Positions 24,966 to 35,610 of a stretch of DNA of 64,000 bases are shown piece by piece. The stretch is taken from positions 6,404,501-6,468,500 of the forward strand of contig JAQFVV010000030.1 of NCBI GenBank assembly GCA_028023455.1. The letters run 5' to 3'. The notes beneath the pieces were generated by a model. That model was not told the origin of the DNA. It worked only from the letters and a program-made list of their open reading frames with translations, and did not search any database. The translations under genes and the position numbers were made by a program. Position 1 is the stretch's first letter. Each line of letters opens with the position of its first letter. This DNA comes from Epiperipatus broadwayi (taxonomy: Eukaryota; Onychophora; Udeonychophora; Euonychophora; Peripatidae).

Positions 24966-25455
24966 ACAAATAAAATCTTTACTGTAGGTTGTTCATATTT
25001 GTATAAACTCACAAAGTTAAGTATTTTATCTGAAGTATATATCTTATAGCTTCATGATAGACTGACAATATCACCAGGATATCAAATATTGGCTTTTGCT
25101 GATCTAAAATCAGTATTGGGTTCAAATTCTAATGATTGATTCATAGTGACCATTTAATCTCAAATTGAAGATTGTATCTAAATTTTCTTGATTGGACATT
25201 TCCATAAATAGTGTATTAGTATTGACTTTTTGTAATTTTATAAGTGGCAAAGTAGATCAATTTTTAAGAGTTGACAATATGTTTAAGGTAATAGACATGT
25301 AATAGGCTAATTATGCTACGACTTATCTTCTGGATTGAGGAACTATATAATGAACAGTGACATATAACGCTCTTCAATCGAACATTTAACATATATCACA
25401 AACTACCACATTATTTAAATTTATAGTCACAGCAGATATTATCATAATGTAAGAT

Positions 25456-25830
25456 GCTGAAATTTTAGTCTTCTTACTTATGATTATTTATGATTGCTAA
25501 ATATTTGGCAGTAAGTTTTATTTAATTAAGTAAGTAAATTTAATTTTCAAAGATTTAAAGAATCATTTTAAACAAAGTTGTAAATAACAACTCCACTTTC
25601 TGTATTAATGTGAATTTATTTATGCGGCAAAAGATGGCTCTATTTAAAGCATAAGTAGGTTAATAGTAGCTAGAAGTTAATACAAAAGATATAGTAGATA
25701 TAAAAATACTCTAGAGATCTTCAACAACTTATCTTTAAAAGTTAAATTTACTTACTTGATTAAATAAAACCTATTATCAAATATTTCGCAACGATAAATA
25801 ATCATAAGAAATGAAGACTAAAATTATACC
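25456..25830. mobile_element. Foldback element
   Basis: Arms of about 93 bp, 25456-25548 and 25733-25830, are inverted copies containing ATTTTAGTCTTC, TTATGATTATTTAT, AAATATTT and AAGTAAGTAAATTTAA. The loop of about 185 bp is unique. No ribozyme core and no coding capacity. Confidence 0.7.
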
Positions 25831-26039
25831 GCCACCGGATTAATACTTAAGTATCCGGATAATTTAGCATTTAAAAGTAATTTCATGGCTATCTTACTTT
25901 TGTAAAAATGTAGAAAATATAAGCTTCTATCATGGAATTGAGATGTTTCCTTTTTCCTTCTTGATCCAACACTCGTAATCAGATTACATATTAATCTCCC
26001 TCTGGTCACTTTTTTTTTATCTCTATCAATCTCCATATC

Positions 26040-27224
26040 TTATCTAGTTTATTAAAAAATGGTGTCTTTATATAACCATTCTTTCATCACTTAATCAAAA
26101 ATACTGTTCCACAGCTTCTATGCCGAGATGTTTTTTTCCATACCACAATAATCTTTTTTATTAACTTTTTTCCATGTCTTAATGCTGTTTTTGTTGAACA
26201 GTAATTACATTTGATAACAATTAGTTGTTTTTTTTTATTTTTCGTTAATTAAAAAAATAATAAATATAAAACGTCGAAAATTCGGTTACGGCATTGAAAA
26301 ATATATTTATATTTTATTAAAATGATTTTACTTTTTTATTTTTAAAAGTCTTATATTTATTTAATATATTTTTAAAATGACTTTTATTTATTGTTTTAAA
26401 TAAGATTTGCATTCCTAAACTTTCTCCACATTCAGAAATTAAATCCTATACAACATAATGTGCTGTAAAGTAGTATATTTTATTCTAAATTTATATGCAC
26501 ATACCTCTACATATAATTTCCATCATAAATAAAGTTTTGATATTTTTTTAAAAATAAATTATTGTATGCTATCAAATATATCTCAACCCCCTCCTTATTT
26601 TTAAACTTGTTGAGTTTAAAATACCCTAATCGAATAAAGACTAGCCATCAAGATATTCATAATAATATACTCCCATATTATATTTCGCATTCAATACTCG
26701 TTTTTTTCTTTCTGTGCTACCATGTGGAAATATTTTTAATCACTCCAGCAGGCAAATATTCTGTTAATTTTAACTTTTAAACTTAGTTGTTTATGTATAT
26801 ATATATAAACTGATTTTAATAGATTTAATATCTAGCATTTGAATATTCACAATATATACACACACATACACGAACATGATATAAAAGCAGTACTTATGAA
26901 TAAATATTAATTATATTAAAACAAAGTAAAGATAATTAGTAGAGACAGCCAATTCAAAACATGTCAGATGTAGCTTTAGAAATGTAAAATTTAATTTTTA
27001 AAAGTGAATTGTACGAACAGAAATTTCTGTTTTAAGATGGAAATGTATTAAACGTTTTATTGACCTGACTATCATTAATTTAAACTTATTTGACAAAAAA
27101 TATTTAAAAAAAAAATAGTAATCGTAAAATACTATTCTGCTTTTAATGTTAAAACTTTCAGTAAAAATTATATTAGTTAAGAGAATATCTTAATCGCTCC
27201 TTCCTTTACCATTATAAAAATAAA
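26040..27224. other. AT-rich spacer
   Basis: No recognised element. Short frames here have no family resemblance. Confidence 0.35.
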
Positions 27225-27296
27225 TATAGGGGATTTGAACTCAGACTTTCAAGCACCCTTCAACTATCCACACTATCTCATACAACTGATACACAT

Positions 27297-28003
27297 TGTA
27301 GTGTTTTGAAAAAATGGCAGACATGTTTGTGCACTCCAGAAAAAACTAAATTTATTCCAGAAGTTGTTTTTAGATCGCGATCTGATAACTGAGGAATTTA
27401 ATTAATGCATTGACATAATGGCGATCGACAATTCCAAGAAATATTTGCTGATTACAAATATTTCTAGATAAGAGACGTTACCTTATTGGACGGTGTATCG
27501 ATTGATAGTTGCAGTTATCAGAAAGTGATAAAAGACTGGATAACAACTACGCAGGGCAGTAATTAGAGGACAACTCCAGTAGAGAGCAGTCACACAGTAT
27601 TATAGGCAGTATTTAAGTAGAGATATCTCGCGTCAGTGCTTGCGGTTAATGACCAGTGCCCAGTGGAAATGTAGTCTATGGGTGTAGCTGAAAGAGCCCA
27701 CAGAGATGGGGAGACCGCAGCGGAGATATTGAGAGCATTCGTTGGAGAGCATCCGCTTTCAGACCATTCGTTGGAGAGCATCCATGGCAGAGCATTCGTT
27801 GCAGACCATTCGTTTGGAGAGCATCCATTGCAGAGAATAGAGAGTATATTCAGAGCATTCGTTGCAAACTATTCATTGGAGAGCATCCGCAGCAGAGCAT
27901 TCGTTGCAAGAGAACTTTGTAGGAATTGAACATAGTTATTTGCTGACCGCACAGTCATACTTGCGGATATAACATTTGCACAGTCAGACTGGTGGATATA
28001 ACA
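27297..28003 (+). mobile_element. Solo LTR, 5-bp TSD
   Basis: The 707-bp insert starts TGTAGTG and ends TATAACA (TG...CA). It is flanked by CACAT at 27292-27296 and 28004-28008. That is the structure of a solo LTR left after recombination of a Gypsy-like or similar LTR retrotransposon. Internally it has a TATTTAAG motif (about 27611) that could be its TATA box. It also has a degenerate tandem array and, near the end, two related segments containing GGATATAACA (27965 and 27994). It is GC-richer than the surrounding DNA. No protein is encoded. Confidence 0.85.
27728..27905 (+). repeat. Tandem repeats inside the LTR
   Basis: Alternating GGAGAGCATCC and CAGA-CATTCGTTG blocks recur about every 17-35 bp. 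The periodicity gives apparent open frames on both strands (SLESI/RAFVA and NALLRMLSNE), which are by-products of the repeat. Confidence 0.75.
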
Positions 28004-28045
28004 CACATGACCACACACACACACACGTAGAAAAGATAAATAATC

Positions 28046-28089
28046 ACCAATATTGGTATTTCGTGCTAAACCAGCACTCATCAGTTGGT
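28046..28089 (-). ncRNA. Hammerhead ribozyme, family A (intact core)
   Basis: Minus strand: ACCAA (28085-28089), CTGATGA (28078-28084), stem II GTGCT/AGCAC with a GGTTT loop (28063-28077, 5 perfect pairs), GAAA (28059-28062), stem III region TACCAATA with cleavage at the last A, and TTGGT (28046-28050) closing stem I with 5 perfect pairs. Every invariant position is present. This is the cleanest hammerhead in the window. Confidence 0.82.
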
Positions 28090-28299
28090 CCAGATTATCA
28101 TCTCCCATATATCAGTGCTCAGTTTATATTAATTATAGCAAATCTTCATACTTTAATGGACAGGCTTCAATCTACTCCAACTCTTTAGCCATCCATACGA
28201 TTGAAAATCTGATGATGAAAAGCCCAAATCTCATTATAATTCCCATTATAATAAAAAGATTTGGACAAGCTTCAGTCCTGTGGAGAGCTTTCATTTTTT

Positions 28300-28950
28300 A
28301 AATAAGCATCTGTAATTTACCTTCTTGAATATGCTTCTGTAGAAAAAACAAAATTTTTTTTTTATTTCAACTGATAGTTTAAAATATCACGTGAAGAAAA
28401 TCCTTTATATGCAGATAATCACATTTTTTCATATTTTTGGTCAAAGTAGCAAGATTTTGTCATTTTTCTTGAATAAACCAAATCAAACAACATTTTCCAA
28501 AGAATGAGTAAACATTTCTAATTCCTTATTTTAATTTACTTTAGCCGTCTTAACTCAAGTAAATATAATTGCAGTAACATTAGTGCTAATAAATTTTTTA
28601 TGTTGATGTTTTCATTTCATTCAGTTGCTTTGCTTGCAGACAGGCAAAGCATTAGTCGTTAATCAAGGAGCGTCAGCACCCTATGCAACTATATCTTGTT
28701 GGACCGTCATAATTTTACATAACCAAAATCAGTATGAGATCTTTAAAGGTTAATCAGCCATATCTTCATCTGAAGGATGCTCTTACTATTTTCTTGTGCG
28801 CTTTTTCATAAATATTTATATATGTAGCACTTCTGTGGTCCTGTTATATAAAATGATATGTATCTTATAAAATCAGGCTTTATAAATTTATTTTAAACGC
28901 ACATTATTATATCAAGTAATATTTACTAAGGCTGTAGCCTCAGGAATATG
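28300..28950. other. Spacer
   Basis: No recognised gene. 28625-28800 is somewhat GC-richer (TTGCTTGCAGACAGGCAAAGC) but could not be matched to anything in the window. Confidence 0.3.
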
Positions 28951-28954
28951 TGTC

Positions 28955-29085
28955 TGAAAAATGCAAAGGTAGGGACCTCTACAGGTCTTAACCACAAGCT
29001 TACGCTTTGGAAGAAAAGAGGGGACCCTTCTTTACTTCAACCTACTTTTATATATGAATAGGTGAAGCTGAAGCAGTTAGATCTA
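28955..29085 (+). repeat. Dispersed repeat F, copy 1
   Basis: It shares AATGC-A-GTAGGGACCTCTACA, ACCACAAG-TTA and ATATGAATAGGTGAA with 43524-43645, in the same order and orientation. The family is unidentified. Confidence 0.6.
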
Positions 29086-29224
29086 AGAATGTGATACTAG
29101 ATGAATACACATGGGTGAAAAGCTTTATAAATTGCTAATGATAATGATTGAATGCTCCGTTGTTTTTTTTTGTCCCTATTTATCAATTACTAACATTAAT
29201 AATGTGGACTTTGAATGTTCCATC

Positions 29225-29520
29225 ATCAGAGAGATTTTCAATGAAGTGGACAGCTGAAGAGTTGTGGATTGGAGTAGTTTGAAGCCTGTTTATTAAAGTA
29301 TGAAGATTGGCTATCTTAATATAAAGCTGAGCACTGATTGTATATATGTGTGCAGATCGTAATGTGGACCAACTGATGATTGCTGGTTTAGCATGAAGTA
29401 CGTATATTGGTGATTATTTATCTTTTCAACATGTGTGTGACCAAGTGGGTCAGCAATGTGAGATGGCATGGAGAGTTGAGGGTCGTGTGAAAGTCTGAGT
29501 TCGAATCCCTTTTATATAAC
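29225..29520 (+). mobile_element. Family A repeat, opposite orientation
   Basis: Starts TCATCAGAGAGATTTTCAATG, runs through ATTAAAGTATGAAGATTGGC, GAGCACTGATTG, the ribozyme and GTGATTATTTATC, and ends GAAAGTCTGAGTTCGAATCCC. It faces the copies at 27.2 and 30.4 kb. Confidence 0.8.
29368..29411 (+). ncRNA. Hammerhead, family A, damaged core
   Basis: ACCAA, CTGATGA (29373-29379), stem II 29380-29394 and TTGGT (29407-29411) are intact, but the GAAA box reads GAAG (29395-29398). This substitution at a critical site should abolish or greatly reduce cleavage. Confidence 0.65.
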
Positions 29521-29524
29521 ATTA

Positions 29525-30410
29525 ATAACATAACTTAATCGTAAGAGGTTGAAGATACTCTGTTATAAAGTTTATAAATGGATACATATGTTTGCCTGAG
29601 TCATAATTTAATCATTTTTGCCAAATCATTACTTGGAAAAATTTTCTAAACCTGAGTGATGTTTGACACAATATCACATGTCTTAACAGCTTTCATTTAT
29701 TGGCTTATAAAAATGACCAATTATATTTTTTAAATTCAGTTGTGTTTGTATATATGCGCGTATGTGTGTTTGGGATATTTTGCGTTATTGCCGTTCGTCT
29801 ATTGTATAATCTATCTTTTTTAAAAATATTTATATACGTATAGCAATTACGTAATCAAAATAAAACACTTTGACATTTAAAGTTTTAAATGTATTCTCTT
29901 ATATAAATTGAAATACATTAAAAGTTAATGTATTTTTAAAATCAGTAATGTGAATGGTAACATAAAACCATGGAGGAATGGATTACTAAGCATTTTGGGG
30001 TAGAATATTAAAGATTTACATTTAAAAAAAGGGCATACGGTATAGTCAACAAAAACGACATTAAGAAGTAAACATAGAGCGTTTGCCAAGATCAGTTGCA
30101 TATTCAGCCACCCACACATTCCTCGGCTTTAACTCTTCTCAATTACATTTTCCTTTCATAAAGATGTTCTTTTATAAAGTGAGACAAACAAGAAATTTAA
30201 TTGTAACGTTACTTAACAACATTTTATTATTATCAGAATATAGAAAATTTTATATTAAACGTTATAATTTATTCATATGTTTGTGCGATTCTATTCATTT
30301 TTTTTTTTTTTAAAAATTACTTTATTTGTAATTAATAAATACTTGGTAAGAAAGATTCGGGTTAAAAAAACAAAAAAAAAAATTAACATAATTTTATAAA
30401 ATATTATTTA
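29525..30410. other. AT-rich spacer
   Basis: No recognised element apart from homopolymer runs. Confidence 0.35.
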
Positions 30411-30520
30411 TGTAATATATAGGGTATATGAGCACAGACTTTCACACGACCCATCACTCTCCACTCTATCTCATAACACTGATACACTTGAACACATATA
30501 TGTCGAAAATATAAATAATC

Positions 30521-30566
30521 ACCAATATACGTATATTTCATGCTAAATCAGCAATCTTCAGTTGGT
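30521..30566 (-). ncRNA. Hammerhead ribozyme, left arm of dimer
   Basis: Minus strand: ACCAA (30562-30566), CTGAAGA (position 7 free), stem II TTGCT/AGCAT with a GATTT loop (30540-30554), GAAA (30536-30539), an AT stem III two bases longer than in other copies, and TTGGT (30521-30525). The core is complete. Confidence 0.65.
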
Positions 30567-30768
30567 ACAGATTATCATCTCCACACACATTTGCAATAAG
30601 TGCTCGGATATATATTAAGATAGCCAATCATCAGATTTTCAATTGGATGGACGGTTGAAGAGTTGGAGTGTGGAATGAATTGAAGTCTGTCCATTAAAGT
30701 ATGAAAATTGACTATCTTAATATATATCTGAGCACTTATTACTTATATGTGCGGAGATAATAATCTGG

Positions 30769-30812
30769 ACCAACTGATGATTGCTGGTTTAGCATGAAAT
30801 ACGTATATTGGT
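30769..30812 (+). ncRNA. Hammerhead ribozyme, right arm of dimer
   Basis: ACCAA (30769-30773), CTGATGA (30774-30780), stem II TTGCT/AGCAT with a GGTTT loop (30781-30795; first pair U-U), GAAA (30796-30799), TACGTATA with cleavage after the final A, and TTGGT (30808-30812). The core is complete. Confidence 0.75.
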
Positions 30813-31519
30813 GATTATTTATCTTTTCGACATATATGCGTTCAAGGGTATCAGGGTTATGAGATAGAGTGGAGAATGGTGGGTCGTATGAAAGTCTGTG
30901 CTCATATACCCTATATATAATAAGCCTGTATTTCAGTTATTATAAAATGTTATTTATAAATAATTAGATCATTTTGCAACACACACGCATACATGTATAT
31001 AATGAGTAATAAAAAGAATTCATATGTCACAAGCGAATGGTACAAGACTTCCTACAAAGACATTTATAGTGAACTTGAACCTAGTATTCGCAGAGACCTT
31101 GTTTCACTGTAAAGATTAACTCAAGGAAATTATGAAAAAGAGTAATACTGATTATTCCATTGGGAAGAGATGGCTATTGATAGAACACAATGGAATTAAA
31201 TATGGTGTTTAAGCTTTTCAGAAAGAAAAGCTTATTATAAAAGCTATAAAATATCAGACAAACAGATCAGCATACTAAGATGTATTTGTGGTTCTCAGAT
31301 TGGTTTATATAATCATCGTAAATCTCATCCCTAGATTCTTTCTGGGGGTTTTTTCTCTTGAAATTGGAATAATCAAACTTGTTCACTAAAGCAAAAGGGT
31401 TGATATTCTGTCTGTTAAAGTAAAAGATTAAGGTAAAATCAAACATTAAAATACTATCAAATTACTTACATATTAGACGCTTAGGTGTGCACATATATAT
31501 TATTTAAAATTAGACTTAG

Positions 31520-31614
31520 TTTTTTTTGTCATGTGTCATAGCATCGGCCGGGAAGCGAACCCGCTAACCCGGCTCAACTTCTTGTAAGGCAGCTGTGCTG
31601 ACCACCAACCCTTG
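31520..31614 (-). mobile_element. tRNA-derived SINE, minus strand
   Basis: A T-rich start (tail), GTCATAGCATCGGCCGGGAA, GCGAACC (B-box complement), AAGGCAGCTGTGCTGACC, ACCAACCCTTG. Short subfamily. Confidence 0.78.
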
Positions 31615-31763
31615 TTTTTCCTTTCAAATTCCAAGGAAAATCAAAATAATAAGTCTAAATTAATTGTTTTTAAAAAGGAAAGTTATTCATTTATCACTTT
31701 AATTCTTATTTCAATATGATTAATACATTGTACAGGCTTACACCTGCATTTATATATGTAATA

Positions 31764-31881
31764 TATGGGGGATTTGAATTCAAACTTTCACACAACCCAC
31801 AACTTTCAGTGCCTTCTGGTAGGTCAGCAGTATAAGATGGCACTGAGAGTTGTGGGTTGTGTGAAGGTCTGAGTTCAATAT
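31764..31881. repeat. Miniature foldback from family A ends
   Basis: GGGGGATTTGAATTC through ACACAACCCACAACTTTCAG is repeated inverted after a spacer of about 25 bp, ending GAAGGTCTGAGTTCAA. It is a deletion derivative like the one at 776. Confidence 0.65.
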
Positions 31882-32215
31882 GATGTAATTTAAAATGATA
31901 CTCAAATTCAAACTACTCAATACAGGATCTACTAACCAACATAGGCAACAAAAATATTTAACTAAAAAACTTCTAAGAAGTTAAACTATTAAGTTTTTCT
32001 TCTTTTTCTTCTACGTTAATGAAAAAAAGTAATAACAAAAGAGCTATTGGTAGACTATAAAATATAATTAATATAGTAAACCATTAATCTGTAAATGTAA
32101 GAATTTTTGTAAGAATATTCATCAGTAAAAACTATTTTCTTCAGATTATATTTCCAGAGCCTTGGGTGTTATAATGTTGGAAATAAGCAATTTTATTTAA
32201 TTTTTTTTATTACTC

Positions 32216-32336
32216 GAACAGTGAGCCTTTGTCAAGCGTTGGTGGCCGAGTGGTTAGCACAGCTGCTTTAGAAGCAGTTGTCCCGAGGTTCGCTTCCCTG
32301 CTGACGCTTTGATAGGTAAAAGAACAGTGAACCTTT
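32216..32336 (+). mobile_element. tRNA-derived SINE with 15-bp TSD
   Basis: GAACAGTGAGCCTTT (32216-32230) and GAACAGTGAACCTTT (32322-32336) differ at one base and flank the SINE (32231-32321). The body is GTCAAGCGTTGG, A box TGGCCGAGTGGTTAGC, an anticodon-like hairpin CTGCTTTAGAAGCAG, B box GGTTCGCTTCC and GACGCTTTGA. It lacks a long A tail. Confidence 0.92.
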
Positions 32337-32534
32337 ACTGCATTTATTATTTATGTATGCAAATAATACATCAAGTAAAATTATATAGCTTTCCTGAAAT
32401 TAAGTAGAATAAATAGATTATATAATAACTACAACCCCATAATAATAACGTCCGATCATCAACAATGGCAATTTGTCATTACTTTTTTACCATACTCTAT
32501 TTAGATACCTCAATTTTCAAAGCTTAAATTGCTG

Positions 32535-32638
32535 ACAAGTATTGGTGGTCGAGAGGTCAGCGATAGGTGCTTTACAAGTAGTTGTCCGGGTTAGCAGGTT
32601 TGCTTCCCGGCTGATGCTATGACACATGGGAAAAAAAA
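32535..32638 (+). mobile_element. tRNA-derived SINE
   Basis: GACAAGTATTGGTGG, TCGAGAGGTCAGC, AGTTGTCCGGGTTAGCAGG with the same pre-B-box insertion as the 12917 copy, TTTGCTTCCC, GATGCTATGACACATG and an A8 tail. Confidence 0.8.
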
Positions 32639-32932
32639 GTAAGTTTTACGATTAAGTTTAATTATATTTAAATATATATTATGAAATACGAAAAAGAATT
32701 ATACAAAAAAGAACTTTTAAACATTTATAAATATGTTAATTTAAAAGACTTTGTAATGAGTTGTAGTTTAGTAGCCATCACTGCCATTCATTGCATTAGA
32801 AAGTTTATTTGCATAACCTTAATTTATTCTGCTTGTTAAAGATTTATATATTCAAAACTGAATGTTCAGATGCCCAGCTTACATGGATTTTGATAAATTT
32901 GTATTTATAACTATTATGTTGTTTACAAAGTC

Positions 32933-33365
32933 ATGATCATCATCATCAACCATTGTCAATCCACTGCAGGATGAAAGTCTCTCTAAGTTCAATCCATCTT
33001 TTCCGATCTTTAGCTTCTTTTCTCCACATCACCTCTGCATACTTTATTATTTCATCCATTCATCTCACATGTGGTCTCTTTCTGGGTCTTTTACAATCTT
33101 TTGGAATCTAGTTTAAAATTTCAACTGTCCATCTATTATCATCTCTTCTAGCAATATGTCCAGCCCAACTCCACTTCAGTCTTTTAATTTTTTCAATGAG
33201 GTCAGTAACACCTGTTTGTTCTCTTACCCATACATTGTGTTTTCGATCTCTTCTTGTTACTCCCAACATGCATCTCTCCATACATCTTTGAGTGGTTTGA
33301 AGTTTCTGTATTGCTCTTCTATTAAGTGTCCAAGTCTCGGATCCATAAGTAAAAACTGGCAATGA
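32933..33365 (-). pseudogene. RTE-type LINE 3-prime end, minus strand
   Basis: The minus strand encodes LPVFTYGSETWTLNRR, LQTTQRCMERCMLGVTRRD, VREQTGVTDLIEKIKRLKW and GHIARRDDN in one open stretch (33108-33362). This is the tail of RTE-like LINE proteins. It then continues, with a stop, into RPRKRPHVR-like residues. The 3-prime boundary carries an ATC/GAT triplet run (32936-32950), as in the 13.4-kb copy. The endonuclease and polymerase are absent, so this is a 5-prime-truncated copy. It is the least decayed of the four RTE tails in the window. Confidence 0.85.
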
Positions 33366-33761
33366 TAGTATTGCTTAAATAGAAAATTACTAATCAATAA
33401 AAGTTATTTATGATAATCATTTTAGATTACCTAGTTCAGTGAAATTTTAACAAATATAATATTATAAATCCATAATAGGTATGTCATTTATTAACTATAG
33501 GAAAAAGTTTGTTACTAACTGAAAGATGATTATTTGATTTTTTTTCCCTCTAAAACTTTAAAGGAACGAAGCAGTATATCTTCCTAAGCATCCACTCCAC
33601 AATTTTTGTCATTGCATCTATTTACTCTGTAATTATTCATGTGGCAAACAAATATGGATATAAAAAAACAATGAGCTGTGCCAATTGCTTTAGCAAGCTT
33701 TATTGATAAATGCCAGCAAGAGAAATCATTTTAAAATCTCTATCTAGAAACCACACCCTAA

Positions 33762-33803
33762 CCTCAGACCAATGGTTTCATGCTTTGACACTCCTCAGTG
33801 AGG
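33762..33803 (-). ncRNA. Hammerhead ribozyme, family D left arm
   Basis: Minus strand: CCTCA (33799-33803), CTGAGGA (33792-33798), weak stem II GTGT/GCAT with a CAAA loop (33780-33791), GAAAC (33775-33779), a 3-bp stem III, GTC (33767-33769) and TGAGG (33762-33766), giving 5 perfect stem I pairs. The core is complete. Confidence 0.75.
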
Positions 33804-34069
33804 CACTAGGATAGTTTCAGACACTAGATCAAAAAATACCAACCAAAAGCCAGCATTTATCTAAAAGTTATCTATTGAGTGAAAAATTGAAATTTTCAGA
33901 CCCCCAACTCAAATAGCTATGTCTCATATAGCTATTCGAGTTGGACATCTGGGTTTGAAGATATGTAGGTGTCTGAAAATTTCAGATTTTCCACTCAATA
34001 GATAACTTTTAGATAAATGCTGGTTTTTGGTTGGTATTTTTTGATCTAATGTCTGAAACTATCCTAATG

Positions 34070-34111
34070 CCTCACTGAGGAGTGTCGAAGCATGAAACCA
34101 TTGGTCTGAGG
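34070..34111 (+). ncRNA. Hammerhead ribozyme, family D right arm
   Basis: CCTCA (34070-34074), CTGAGGA (34075-34081), stem II 34082-34093, GAAAC (34094-34098), CATTG, GTC (34104-34106) and TGAGG (34107-34111). It equals the left-arm motif apart from one stem II loop base. Confidence 0.75.
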
Positions 34112-34215
34112 ATAGGGTGTTGTTTTTAGATAGAGATTTTAAAATGATTTCTCTTGCTGGCATTTATCAATAAAGCTTGCTAGAGCAATTAGTGCAGCTC
34201 ATTGTTTTTTATTTA

Positions 34216-35145
34216 CAAGCGTAAAAAGATTAGGTCATGTGATATATGAATTTAAATATGGGTATGTCCCTCACTAATCTGCAACAGAATGGTTAGTGTA
34301 CTAATTTTGATATTTGAGTCTAGGACAAAGAAACAATAGCACACAAATTTATATCAAATAGTACTTAAAAAGAATATATATATCACTTTTTAAAGATATA
34401 GCTTTAATGAACATTTCACAATTAAAGAGATGTGTTTCTCAAATTACTATTAAATATAAATACGTGAGAATGATTAATATTTTTTTTTATCCAAAGTTGA
34501 CTTCATGCTTTTAATAACAATAAAAAATTTTTAAATATATCGGTTACAGCTTTTTTTTTTTAACACAAATACATCATACAACACATTCTATATATCTTAT
34601 TTTATATTTCTATATGATTATAGAATGCAGTTTGCTTTATAAATATGATAATTTACAATTACAACCTACAGTCACAAAAGATATTCCTATCACCCAACTC
34701 TTTTTTTAATATAAAACATTCTAATAAATGGGAGTCATGTTATTATTTATAAAATGAAACATATTAAAAAATTAATCTCTCTTTCAAAGATATTAACAAT
34801 ATATGACTTTATCGATATAAGTCAGTAATGTTGAATGATGAAATTTTATCACAATTCTGCAATATATCAAATAATATTTGTAATAAATTTAAAAGATGTG
34901 TAATTTTGTCAAGCCATATCTCAATATTTTTCCCCCAAATAATTACTTATATCTTTAATGATATTAGTTTGAACATTTTCCTAAATTGATCACAAAATAG
35001 AACCCATGATTCCTAATGTATAGCTTAAAAGTTATGAATATTCGTAGAACAACTCTTGTAGAAAAATATAGTTTGAGATGGAATTTGCCACTTAATGGTT
35101 ATTCTTTAACAAATGTCAAAGCATTAAGGATCAGTGCTGTTAATA
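34216..35145. other. AT-rich spacer
   Basis: 34225-34260 resembles the tail of element D-prime (AGATTAGGTCATGTGATATATGA), so the D element may extend there. The rest is featureless. Confidence 0.35.
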
Positions 35146-35149
35146 TTGA

Positions 35150-35261
35150 TTTTTTTTTTTTTAAAGTGTCATAGCATCGGCCGGGACGCGAATCTGCAAC
35201 CCGGGCAACTGCCTGCAAGTGCAAGGCTGTCGCGCTGACCTCTCGACCACCAATGCAAGAC
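35150..35261 (-). mobile_element. tRNA-derived SINE, minus strand
   Basis: A T-rich tail (35150-35164), GTCATAGCATCGGCCGGGAC, GCGAATC, GCAAGGCTGTCGCGCTGACC, CTCGACCACCAATGCAAG. Long-loop type. Confidence 0.78.
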
Positions 35262-35610
35262 ATGATTTTATAAATGCAAACTTTTCTATAATCATATTTA
35301 TTTTTATTCAAACAACATCTTTTTTTATTACATTAAAGTTTTCTTTTCTAACTTATCTTTTAATGATAAATATGCTATTCATTATTGTAATAAGTGAATC
35401 AATATCATATAATTAATATGCACATGAAAATATCAAAATTAATACTAAAATTTATTAATAATTGAATAAATATTTAAGTGACGAAATCATTAATATAAAG
35501 TGAATATTTTCCCAAATCAAATAAGTAAAGTCAATAGAATTATCTGCTTGAGTGAAAAATGAGTATTATACAATCTAACAAGTAGTTAAATGAATTGATG
35601 GAATTCTAAT

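Larger units (their letters stand above)
27225..28290 (-). mobile_element. Family A repeat split by a solo LTR
   Basis: The outer parts 27225-27296 and 28004-28290 join into one ordinary family A copy: GGGGATTTGAACTCAGAC and CAACTGATACACAT on the left; GACCACACACACACG, ATAAATAATCACCAATAT, ribozyme and CTTTAATGGACAGG on the right. Removing the LTR and one CACAT restores the sequence of intact copies such as 24080-24110, which gives the empty site directly. Confidence 0.9.
30417..30916. mobile_element. Family A inverted dimer (full palindrome)
   Basis: Two family A units in opposite orientation share one short centre near 30640-30700. Left arm 30417-30640 begins TATAGGGTATATGAGCACAG. Right arm 30680-30916 ends CTCATATACCCTATA. 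Each arm carries a hammerhead. TATATA flanks both ends, so a TSD cannot be measured. This is the most complete A structure in the window and may show its transposing form. Confidence 0.8.
33660..34215. mobile_element. Family D palindrome with paired hammerheads
   Basis: Two arms of about 240 bp (33660-33900 and 33960-34215) are near-identical inverted copies: CAATGAGCTG, AGCAAGCTTTATTGATAAAT, GCCAGCAAGAGAAATC, ribozyme, TATCTAAAAGTTATC. They are joined by a centre near 33900-33960 (AGCTATTCGAGTTGG). Each arm has its own hammerhead. No protein is encoded. The structure parallels the inverted arrangement of PLE terminal repeats. Confidence 0.85.

Noticed and set aside
27590-28301. Several overlapping frames of 63-83 codons on both strands
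   Set aside because: They arise from the tandem array inside the solo LTR and from family A. Nothing resembles a protein family.
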